From contig CM039128.1 in NCBI GenBank assembly GCA_022036555.1, forward strand, positions 496,001 to 560,000: a DNA stretch of 64,000 nucleotides. Reading direction: 5' to 3'. Below the pieces are notes generated by a model that saw nothing but the letters and a program-made list of their open reading frames with translations, was not told the DNA's origin and made no database searches. The position numbers and the translations under genes are program-made. Shown here piece by piece: positions 11,396 to 22,240 of this stretch; within the stretch, counting starts at the first letter, position 1, and the number at the start of each line of letters is the position of its first letter. The DNA comes from Microstegium vimineum (Eukaryota; Streptophyta; Magnoliopsida; Poales; Poaceae).

Positions 11396-12620
11396 TTATT
11401 TTTACCTGTTTTTCGATAAAGGATATTCAATATCCGGCCTCTACATCCAGGGATGTACACAACCAATTGTTATAAAATGAGATAGAAAAAATAAAAAGAG
11501 AGAAAAGCCATAGTCTTATATAGACCAGGACAATACAATAAACGATAAATATTTCGACCCTCTGTTTGAATAAGAGGGCGTCCTTGGTTTGCTCTTGGCG
11601 CCGCAGCTGAGTCCCAAATGTCGTAGTTCAAGGCATGACTAGGAGCAGTTGTGTTTGTGTTGATGCCTTCAAGAAGGTAAATGACGTTCGCAGACGCCAT
11701 CATCAATGAAAGGAAGAGAGAATTGCATCGACGTCTCCAAGGGGGAAGATGACGATGATTGCGTCATCGCCGTCGACCCAGCACCGCCAGACAGGGTTTT
11801 CACCCGTATTCCAAGAACCTGCAGAGGCACATCCAAGCCGAACCTGCATACGATTAGATGTCGGAGATGATCGGCAGGGTCTTCACCAGATGCAGCGCGA
11901 CAGCAGAAAAACGGGGGCGACGGTGTCCTTTGATGTAAATGTCGGAGCCGATTCACGGGCCGCCTGGGAGCGACGTGGTATCCAAATGCAGCGCGACAGC
12001 AGAAAAACGGGGGGCGACGGTGTCCTTTGATGTAAATGTCGGAGCCGATTCACGGGCCGCCTGAGAGCGACGTGGTATGTGGGAAATTGACCCCCAAGCT
12101 GCCACAAGGGAAAATGTCCCAGACCCGAAGAACCGCCCACCCGAGTCCGCATCGCCGGAGCACCACCCGCACCGAGAAGGGGGTAGCACGGGGCAGCAGC
12201 CGGCGGATCCAGGCCTGAGATACCCAGATCGGCCCGTCGCCGCTAGACCCCTTGACCGGTGCGGTTACACCAGCCGTCGAGTCCGTCCATCCACCAAACG
12301 GTGGGGAGAACGGTGCCGCCGTCTGCGTCGCCGAGCCCACCGAGGCGCGAGCCAGATCAGCCGCACCGTCGAGCAGGCCGCCATCTCGCATCACCGTTGG
12401 GCGATCCACGTCCAGCGCAGGCCGATCCGGGCGCACCAACCATGGGGAAGCCCGATCCGAACGTGGGGGAGAGAGGAAGAAAGGAGGAGAAGAAACCAGC
12501 CCTGCCGCCGCCATCCTCGCCTCCGGTCAGGCTTCCCGGGGTTGGCTCAGGCGGAGGCAGAGCGGAGGAGCGCATGTGCGTGTTTACCTGTTGATCACCT
12601 TTGTGTATGATCAGGTGTGT
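11396..12620 (-). repeat. Possible retroposon remnant, unclassified
   Basis: On the minus strand this reads as a GC-rich 5' part grading into an AT-rich 3' end finishing near TCGATAAAGGATATTC (plus 11413-11428) beside a T-run, an end resembling common plant non-LTR or SINE-like repeats. Multiple overlapping ORFs on both strands in 11700-12776 show no domain. The class is uncertain. Confidence 0.3.
11891..12076 (+). repeat. Tandem direct duplication of about 96 bp
   Basis: The block beginning TGCAGCGCGACAGCAG at 11891 recurs at 11987, nearly identical through GAGCGACGTGGTAT (ending about 12076). The visible differences are one extra G in a G-run and a G/A change. It is a recent local duplication inside the retroposon-like repeat. 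Confidence 0.85.
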
Positions 12621-12684
12621 GATGGGTGCTTTGGTTTGGCTCCTCTCAACGTGACTTTTTGGGCGGCTGTTGCTCATCCTCCTA

Positions 12685-12710
12685 TTTGGTTTGGTTTGGT
12701 TTGGTTTGGG
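12685..12710 (+). repeat. (TTTGG)n microsatellite
   Basis: About five uninterrupted copies of TTTGG. Simple repeat at the edge of the unclassified retroposon-like segment. Confidence 0.9.
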
Positions 12711-12749
12711 GGAGTCAACAAGTTGGTGGGTATAGATAGAGCGCCTCAT

Positions 12750-13643
12750 AGAGCAACTTCAATGTACTCATGCTAAAATTAACTTTAGTGGGATTCCCAA
12801 CTCTCACCTCTATCCTACTTTTAAGGGATGACAAGCAAAAGAAAACCCACTTCAGCCGTGTTCTAGCTCCCTCTCAAAAGTAGTAGACCCTTAAATCTTC
12901 TCCTCGAGTCCTCATGTCTTAGGGTCCGTTTGGTAGAGCTCCATCCAGCTCATATAAAAATAGCTCCAGTTCCAGCTCTCGTGTCGGAGCAGCTTCTCCT
13001 AAGGAGTTGGAGCCGTTTTCTTGAACCGTTTGACAAAATAGCTCTTTCGAGTAGCTAAAGGAGTAAAAAGTATAAAATACCCTTCTTTTTTATTTTTTAT
13101 TTTCTTTTCTTTTACTTTCCTTCTCTTTTCTTCTTCTTTTTTTCTCCTCACCTCCCGTGGAACCCGCTCGCCCAAGAGCGACTCATAGTTGTCCAACGCC
13201 TGGCTCTTCACCTAGCGTTCTAGCCCCATCCCAGGTTCTTCTCGGAGACGTCGAGATGGACTAGATCCGCCTTAGCTCCCTGGCTCCTCTCGGTGAGGTT
13301 GTGGCCAGGCCTCGCCCCGATGCAGCTCTTCACTACTCCCTATCTTTGTTGGTCGGCTCCCTCCTCCATTGCCACTTTCCTTCCCTCTCTCCTCTGGTCC
13401 CTGGTTCTCTTCTCTCCCCCTCGATGAAGTTCCTTTCCCTCTCCTGACGACCTCTCTCAATAAGGGTGTGACGATGCTCTTCGTCCCTCGATTCCTAGTG
13501 TTTTGACGGAGACAAGCAAGTCCTAGGTGTTATTATGCGTTGAAATAAATTTGAGGGCCGACCACTGGTAAAGTTAGAAATGGAGGAAACTCTCAAATTA
13601 AAAGTAGAGGTCTTATTGTAAGGTCTTCAATTGAAGTTGCTCT
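12750..13643. mobile_element. Non-autonomous DNA transposon candidate, 894 bp
   Basis: AGAGCAACTTCAAT at 12750-12763 is matched by its perfect inverse at 13630-13643. Such GAGCAACT(C/T)CAA termini are frequent in grass MITEs. No clear target duplication is visible. Inside, 12919-13060 begins GGGTCCGTTTGGTAGAGCTC, itself similar to another MITE terminus, so a nested insertion is possible. It has no coding capacity. Confidence 0.45.
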
Positions 13644-14928
13644 GGTGTAACAATGAAGAGAGGGAAAAATAAAAAAGAGTAATGTGTTGATGTGCTAGCG
13701 AGGAATCTTAGGGAACAACTGTCTACTTTTGCACTTGGTGTCAACGTTAAACAAATAATTTTCTCTTTTACTCAAATCTGCCAATATTAGAGCTATGTTT
13801 TTTTTTGCTAATCGAGTGTCTTTTGACATGGCAAGATTTCTACCACCTCACGACATTATCCAATTTCGAGAATCCTAACCGGATTCAAACGGGGCGTTAA
13901 GGGCGTCCTTTGCTCCTAGCAGTAGCTAATGTGGCTTTAAGAAAAATAATAAAAAGATGGTAACATCTACTACTTCTGTCCCTGAATATGTGTTATCACA
14001 ATCTATGTGATGATAGATTTGACTTTATTTATAAAAAGTATGTATAATATTTATACCTTCAAATAAATTTGTTTAAAAAACTAGATTCAAATATCTATAA
14101 ACAATTCTAATGATGTATTATAGATATTTGATTCCTGGAAGCGAAAACGTCACATTGTGTAACACCGGGAGTACTCCCTCGCTCTAATACGTCACATTGT
14201 GCTCTAATAATCACGTCTAGTATTGGTGAAAATCGAATCATGGAATGAGAAAAGCGAATCGTAAACACTGGAGAAAGTGAACCATATGTGTCAGAGGTAA
14301 ATCGGATCTTCAAGATGTGCCGAACCGAGAGAATTAAATATTGTATTCTAAGCGGGCGTTGCCTCTGCCAACCTCGATGTACCTGGGTAGCGTGAGTGGA
14401 TGGAAATAATTTTTTCTGTGCACATGGACCCCATAAATCAATGCACACGCTAGAGCTGCCGAACCATACATCAACCGAACTATACAGTTCGCTTCAACAC
14501 TAGAGCTACCCTAAAGCCATCCTCAATAGTAGTTTTGTATCCTAATTTTTAATGTTGTCAGATATTGAAAATAGTGTTGAAGATACTCCCATAAAATTCT
14601 CACGATCTCTTCATAAATAGAATGTCAGATTATTTAATGGCAATAAAACTACATTAAAACTGACCTAATAACACGCACGTCGGGCACATAGAGCGCTGTT
14701 GCCTTGTTGGCACAGCAAGCCAGCAGCAAGTTGTAAAAGTACACGTGGAAGGAGCACAACAGGCCAGGGAGGGGACTGGGGAGTGGGGAGGAAGTAGTGG
14801 CGGGTCCCGCACTCCACTTCACTTCACTTCCACTTCACTGTCCCTCGACCTCGAGAGAGCAGTGTCTCCACTGTGCCCAGTGCCCCACCTTCAGACAGGA
14901 CGCTGTCGCCCGGTCGCCGCCCGTTTCC
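13644..14928. other. Intergenic with a Stowaway-like MITE
   Basis: No gene recognised. A decayed Stowaway-like element occupies about 13971-14173 (left TACTTCTGTCCCTGAATATG, right end CACCGGGAGTA, TA at both edges). GTCACATTGTG occurs at about 14149 and again at about 14190. The last 200 bases are the upstream region and leader of the single-exon gene that follows. Confidence 0.45.
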
Positions 14929-16149
14929 ATGGAGATGGAGGTGGAGGGGAGCGGCGGCAGCCAGAGCCAGCTGACCGATCCCGCCGTGGACGTCGACGAG
15001 GCAGCGCTGGCCGCCACCAAGAGAGCGCGCAAGAGAAGCAGGTACCTTTCCCCTCCCTACACCGACACAGGTGTCCAAGAAAAGAAGGTCGCCGGCAGCC
15101 ACAAGCAGCGAGAGGAGGAGGAGGTGCCGCCCCATGTCTCCGCCGCGGAGGTGCTCTCCGCTCTCCGAGCCACCGCGCTCGGGCAGGGGGAGGGGATGGA
15201 TGCGGCGGCCCTCCGTTTCCTGACCATGTTTAGCAGGAACAGGAACAGGAACAGCATCTTCGTTGATGACCATCCCGATTCCCATGCTGCGGCCGGAGGT
15301 GGAGGTGGCTCACAAGACGATGGTGCTCCATCAGTATCAGCTGCTGGTGTTGGCCGCAAGATGCTCAACCTCAATGCAGGCCCTGACGATGGATCCCTGG
15401 CCAAGAAGAAGAAGAATCCGCATCCTCCAGCTGCTGCTGCTGCAGGTGCCAATGCCAATGCCAAGCAACAAAAGGACAGTGCTGCAGTAGTGCTTCAACA
15501 TGCTATTACTACTCATGGGCATGGGCATGCATCCCAATCGCCTGTTTTTTCTGCTACTGCAAGGCATGGGCATCCCAATCCTCCTCCTGTGGTGACAACA
15601 GAAACATCCCCCGTTAATAATGAGAAGAAGAAGAGGAACAAGAAAAGGTTGAAGACCATTGGGCAGCACAGCTATGTCGGGAATCCTGTGGCACTTGTGC
15701 TGGACTTCGCAGAGGGAACTCTCCTGCCCTCCAGGGAGGACCTCCTCTCCACATTCAGCAGGTTTGGCTCTGTGATCGACAACTCGGTGACCACCATCAG
15801 CCAAGACAAGCACACAGCACGAGTGGCGTTCGCCACCAGGGCTCAAGCAGAGGCTGCCTTGACCTCAATCGGCGGTGCATTTGGACCTCCATTTCCAGTA
15901 GCAAGCATCCAGGACCTCCCTCCCATCACGCCGCCTCTTCCAAAGCTCCCTCTCACGGATATTAGGAATAATCTTGGGAAGATGATCTTGTCCTTGTCGT
16001 CTAAAGCCGCAGCGGCGCCTCAAGAAGCAAATGCAAAGACTGCTGCCGTGGACAGTCTCAGTCTTGTGGGAGAAATGCAACACCTTCTTGCTAAGGTTGA
16101 CAAGGTGCTGCAAGTGCAGCGACCTTCTGCTACAGCTCATCATGCTTAG
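14929..16149 (+). CDS. PWWP-domain-protein-like protein lacking PWWP
   Basis: A single uninterrupted exon of 406 residues from the ATG at 14929 (an in-frame ATG at 14797 adds 44 unlikely residues; the acidic MEMEVEG start looks natural). Near residue 30 is KRARKRSRYLSPPY, the basic/aromatic motif that follows the PWWP domain in plant PDP-type proteins. Residues about 251-318 (GNPVALVLDF to AALTSIGG) form the RRM-like fold found near the C-terminus of those proteins. Between them are Ala/His/Gly-rich low-complexity stretches and KKKK clusters suiting nuclear location. PDP proteins bind chromatin and repress FLC-type targets through MSI4/5-PRC2 in Arabidopsis. Here no PWWP domain is encoded, and none was seen upstream, so histone binding cannot be assumed. 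Other reading: a truncated duplicate or an unannotated RRM-like protein. Confidence 0.65.
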   Translation: MEMEVEGSGGSQSQLTDPAVDVDEAALAATKRARKRSRYLSPPYTDTGVQEKKVAGSHKQREEEEVPPHVSAAEVLSALRATALGQGEGMDAAALRFLTMFSRNRNRNSIFVDDHPDSHAAAGGGGGSQDDGAPSVSAAGVGRKMLNLNAGPDDGSLAKKKKNPHPPAAAAAGANANAKQQKDSAAVVLQHAITTHGHGHASQSPVFSATARHGHPNPPPVVTTETSPVNNEKKKRNKKRLKTIGQHSYVGNPVALVLDFAEGTLLPSREDLLSTFSRFGSVIDNSVTTISQDKHTARVAFATRAQAEAALTSIGGAFGPPFPVASIQDLPPITPPLPKLPLTDIRNNLGKMILSLSSKAAAAPQEANAKTAAVDSLSLVGEMQHLLAKVDKVLQVQRPSATAHHA

Positions 16150-17288
16150 GCTCAGCTCAGCTCAGCAATCCACCACTGAGCAGTACGCATGGTTAGAAGG
16201 CATCTCTGCCTCACCACCCTTTTGCTAGGTTCTGCTACTGACCCATCACCCATGTTCTTTGTAGCTGCTGATCGTCAGTCTTTTGTAGCTCTAGTGAGGA
16301 TCCTGAAATCTCATTGTAGCAGACGTAATTCTAGTTTTCTCACCGCGTGCAAGCAATTGTGTAAATGGTAGATCTGCATGCATCGTTGCTCTATGTAGTG
16401 GTACTCTGTATCAGATTATATGCTATATATGCAGCATCCTTTATCATCCTTCCTGTGTCTGGGTAATACCCCTTTGCATCAAAATGTTATGCTGGTGTAG
16501 TTGATTAGCCAGAGCTGCATTCCTGGCATCCCACCTTTGTTTGACCTGGTACAACAATAATAATTGCAATCATGTCATAAGTTTACACCTTGCACTCCAA
16601 AATTGAAAAGAATAATAACCGAGAGAGAAAAAAACATGCGTTTGCCATTGCCAACCTAATAGGATAAAACCAGGCCGTCAGCACTCATCAAGCAAATGGA
16701 CCCAAAGTTCTCTGCCCGAGAGAATGATGCATGCACAACAGAAAGGTCCAACTGAATCTGAAGGATGCGTGCAGGACAAAGATCTGGGGAGAGCATGAAC
16801 TGACAAAGACAATCCATGTGCACGCCGCCATTCTCATTCTCATCCTTGGCAAACACAGAAAATAGCCCCTGGAGAACACCTGAATGGATTTATTCTCATC
16901 CTTTGCTGACCCAGAGAAAACAACGCCCTGAGTGGAATAAAGCGAAACAGCAAAATACAAACAAACGACAATCTCCATTTTGTCCATTGCGATCGCTAGT
17001 CTTTACAAGATCAAGACCGAAAGACAACAATTCACAAGCACACTTTTTAAGCACCCTCAATCGAACAGCCATAGAAATTTATTAATATGTTCTCCCGTGT
17101 ACAAGTAGCATTAATCTAAATACAGATGCTATCTGCTAATAATTGCATTATTATGGGTATCCATCTTGTGCAGTTGTCCCGCTGTTCTGATACAGATGTT
17201 ATTCGGAAATGTACGACAAACCCCCAGATTTGTACCAGAATCTCTCTTACTACATCGCTTACCAGTTCTTGGCTAGTCTTGGTTTCAC
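16150..17288. other. Convergent intergenic region, 3' ends of two genes
   Basis: This lies between the stop of the PDP-like gene (+) and the stop of PEX14 (-). It probably holds both 3' untranslated regions. CATCCTT/TCATCCTT words and short ORFs are present but no domain or repeat boundary was recognised. Confidence 0.4.
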
Positions 17289-19286
17289 TTAGACAGCCAC
17301 TGATTGTTCTTCGATCTCGCTGTGTACAGCATCACTTGCAGTAGCACCATTAACAGGAACCTCAGTCACAGCATCCGATGCACTTGAAGCACCATTCACC
17401 TGCATCTCACCAGCTGCCTCAGAGGCATCGTTGGAGGGCTGCTTTGGAGGGGTCTTTGGTTGACGTATGGCAGCAGCTGCTTCTGGCATCACGACGCCTG
17501 GAGGCTGAGGGGGCACCCAGCGGCGCTGAGGCGGTGGTCTTTCCTCAATCCCAGTGTTGTAGGTCAAAGGCCTAGGTTCATCTGCTTGAAAATCAGGGGC
17601 CTTTCCGTTCTGTTGATAGGAAGGAGCATAGCTGTCCGGGGCATCAGAGTATGATCCATCATCACTCAACTGGGAGTTGGATCCATAACCAGGCCTCTGT
17701 TGTGAATACTGCTGCATCTCCCATGGCTGCAATTTCTTAAGGGGAAAACCGCAAAGACGTGAAAGGCAGTTCAACTCAAAGACATCATTGTGTCAGAAAT
17801 GCAACAGACCTTCTCACCTTACTGCCAGAAGACCTATCCCCTCGTTGTGCAGTGGACATCGTCTGCTAAAAGCACAGATATACAATCAGGGCAGCGGTTC
17901 AAGTTATAGTAAAGCTTTCAGTGAAAACTGAAAAGTTAAATGGCTGACAACAGAACAGATGATGTTATGAGTTACAGTAATAGATGTGTGAATTGTCAAC
18001 CACTCAATAATGCAGGCTCATATATTTAGCATTTGAGATTTATCTAGGAGTTCCACAAGATTATAGGAATCGGTAAAACCATGATAGAGCTGAATATAGC
18101 TTTCAACTGATCGATAAAGAATGTCATAGAACAATATATGTTAACCATATGCACATATCACAAATGCATGTATTTAGAGATTGAGCAACATGCATATTGA
18201 GAAGATGCAATAACCAATACAGTATATACTAAAAGGATTAGATCTGTCAAGAAAGCCTCTATGTAGTTAGTTTGAAAGGAATGCTGTATCTTTTAAAGTT
18301 CAGCTATATAATCTTATTAGTTGAACTATATTTAGATCTAGTCAGATTTGTTTTCTTGAATGAGCAGGAGAGCTTGTCATTTCATTAAACAGAGAAAAGA
18401 AAGACACAGCTGCACAACTACTCGCCCAACCAATGCACACAACACACACCAAAAACACACTGCACTAAGATCATACACTCTACAATACGCTCAGCAACAT
18501 GATCAGGAGCAAGAACAGGAAGGCCTCTACACCTGCAGCACACCACAAGAGTCCCTCTTCTTCCACTGACCTCACACAGCACTAACACAAGGAGCGACAC
18601 TATTAAAAACACAATCATTCCAGTGTTTGCAGATCTGGTCAGATAATATATGCAAAAACATAGAGAAGCGGTGGATCATGGAAGTGGATTTGCAACATTT
18701 CCCTTTGGCACACAACCATAAACCATATCTAGCTGATTTGGGAAATTCGATATTTTCTTAGCTGATCAAATCAGATCTAAGCTGTTCATAAACATGAAAG
18801 AAGGCTGGCTCCCAGCAAATACTAGTCGTCCCAAAAGTCAGTTAAAGCGAATGTGCAATCTCAGAGACTGAGACTGCACCAAGTGAATCCAACAAACTTG
18901 ATAGATGTATATTGATGTCAATTAGTTTTCCTTCTTTTCACGAGGTTGTTTATTTTTCCCACCGGTGTGTGTGCCCAGCAACGTTTTCAAGTTGATTAAT
19001 CATGATTAGTCATCCTAATCGGTCCCTGGTGTTCGATTAGGAGGATCAACTCGATTAGCTCGACCAGAAAGCTGGTCGTGACTAATCGTGATTAGTCGGA
19101 CAGGGACGACTAGTTTGGTTGCTCTGTTTTTTTGGGCCTGAGCTATTGGGCTTGCAGTTTGGCCTGTTAGGGTTAGAATAGGCACCCAAAACGCTGCTTA
19201 GCAGAGAAGAAAACAACTCCCAGAAGTAAGTCACCAGCTAAACATTAATGTAGTCTTGATGCTTGCTTGATTGTGTAAATTATATA

Positions 19287-19330
<44 letters not shown>

Positions 19331-22182
19331 ACAACATCAACATCAACATCAACAAAGCCTGTAGTCCCAAGCAAGTTGGGGTAGGCTAGAGTTGAAACCC
19401 AACAAGATACCCAAGTCATGGTTCCGGCACTTCAATAGCTGCTTTCCAGGCAATCCTATCCAAACATAGATCTCTAGATATATCCCAAGCTTTTAAATCC
19501 CTATTCACCGCCTCCGCCCATGTCAACTTCGGCCTTCCTCTGCCTCTCCTTATATTATTAGCTTGGCTTGGGACTCCACAGCGCACTGGTGCATCTGGCG
19601 GTCTCCTCTGGACATGGCCAAACCATCTCAACCGATGTTGGACAAGCTTTTCTTCAATTGGTGCCACCCCTAGGCGATCACGTATATCATCATTCCGAAC
19701 TCGGTCCATTCTTGTGTGACCACAGATCCAACGCAACATGCGCATTTCTGCAACACTCATTTGTTGAACATGTCGAGCCTTTGTGGGCCAACATTCGGCT
19801 CCATACAACATTGCAGGTCTAATTGCTGTCCTATAGAACTTGCCTTTTAGCTTTTGGGGTACCCTCTTGTCACATAGAATGCCAGAAGCTTGACGCCACT
19901 TGATCCACCCTGCTTTGATTCTATGGCTAACGTCTGCATCAATATCTCCATCCCTTTGTAGCATCGATCCCAGATATCGGAAGGTGTCCTTTTTAGGCAC
20001 GACTTGACCTTCCAAACTCACATCTCCCTCATCCTGAGCCGTCGTGCCAAAGTCGCATTTCATATACTCAGTTTTAGTTCGACTTAGTCTAAAACCTTTA
20101 GACTCAAGGGTCTGCCGCCACAGCTCAAGTTTCCTATTTACTCCCGCCAAGCTTTCATCAACTAACACTACATCATCGGCGAAGAGCATGCACCAAGGGA
20201 TGTCCCCTTGAATGTCCCTTGTAATCTCGTCCATTACCAAGGCAAAGAGATACGGGCTCAAGGCTGACCCTTGATGAAGCCCAATTCTAATCGGGAAGTA
20301 ATCAGTATTACCATCATTGGTTCGAACGCTAGTCACAACATTGTTGTACATGTCCTTGATGAGGGTCACGTACTTTGTTGGGACTTTATGTCTATCCAAA
20401 GCCCACCACATAACATTTCTTGGTATCTTGTCATAAGCCTTCTCCAAGTCAATGAAAACCATATGTAGGTCCTTCTTCTGCTCTCTAAATCGCTCCATAA
20501 CTTGTCTTAACAAGAAGATTGCTTCTGTGGTTGACCTTCTAGGCATGAAACCAAATTGGTTGGTAGATACTCGTGTCCTTCTTCGCAGGCGGTGCTCGAT
20601 GACTCTCTCCCATAGCTTCATAGTGTGGCTCATCAACTTAATCCCACGATAGTTATTACAACTCTGGATGTCACCCTTGTTCTTGTAGATTGGTACCAAA
20701 GTGCTTCTTCTCCACTCCTCAGGCATCTTGTTCGATCGGAAGATATTATTGAACATCTTGGTTAGCCATACTATAGCTATATCCCCAAGGCATCTCCACA
20801 CCTTGATTGGGATACCATCCGGGCCCATCGCTTTGCTCCCTTTCATCCTTTTCAATGCTTCTCTGACCTCCGATTCTTGAAACCTCCGCTCAAAGCGCCT
20901 ATTGTTGTCATCAAACGAGTCGTCCAACTGAACAGGGGAGTTGTCGTTCTCCCCATTGAACAATTTGTCAAAATACTCTTGCCATCTTTGTCTGATCTCA
21001 TCCTCTTTCACCAAGAGTTGCTCCCTCTCATCCTTAATGCACTTGACTTGAGGAAAGTCCCTCGTCTTCCTTTCACGAGTCCTAGCCATTCTATAGATGT
21101 CCTTTTCTCCTTCCTTCGTATCAAGACGCTTGTACAAATCTTCATAAGCCCGTCCCTTTGCCTCCGCCACTGCCCGTTTTGCAGCCTTCTTTGCCACCTT
21201 ATACTTCTCTATGTTATCTGCACTCCGGTCCTGGAACAAGCTCTTATAGCCTTCCTTCTTCTCCTTAATTGCCTTTTGAACATCCTCATTCCACCACCAA
21301 GTGTCTTTCATAGCGCATCCACTTCCTTTGGTCACACCTAGCACCTCTGCAGCAACCTTTCGAACGTATGTCGTCATCTTCTCCCACATATTGTTGGCGT
21401 CACCTTCGTCCTTCCACGGGCCCTCTTCAATAACTCTTGCCTTGAAGATCTTTGATGTCTCCCCTTCTAAATTCCACCACTTTGTTCTTGCAATCTTGGC
21501 TTGTTTAGCCCTACAAGTTTGCATCAGAAAGCGGAAGTCAGCCACCACTAGCTTGTGCTGAGACACCACACATTCCTCAGGTATCACCTTACAATCCACG
21601 CAAGCACGTTTATCTCCCCTTCTTGCAAGGACGAAGTCAATCTGACTGCAGGACAAGCCACTACTAAAGGTCACTAAGTGGGACTCTCGCTTTTGGAAGA
21701 AAGTGTTTGCTACCATCATATCAAAAGCTGTAGCAAAGTCTAGGATATCCTCTCCCTCCTGGTTCCTTCTTCCGGAACCAAAACCTCCATGTGCTGCCTC
21801 GTAACCTGTACTAGATGCTCCTACATGGCCATTAAGGTCCCCTCCAATGAAGAGCTTCTCGCTACTTGGTACAGCCCTGACTATACCATCCAAATCCTCC
21901 CAAAATTGCCTCTTAGCACACTTATCAAGGCCTACTTGGGGAGCATACGCACTAATAACGTTTAAGACTAAATCACTAATGACAAGTTTAACTAAGATAA
22001 TCCTATCTCCTTGCCTTTTCACCTCCACCACACCACCTTGGAGGCTCTTATCGATCAAAACTCCGACTCCATTTCTACTCGAAGTTGTCCCTGTGTACCA
22101 TAGCTTGAAGCCTGTATTGTCCACCTCCTTCGCCTTTTGACCCTTCCATTTGGTCTCTTGAACGCACAAGATATTTACACGC

Positions 22183-22240
<58 letters not shown>

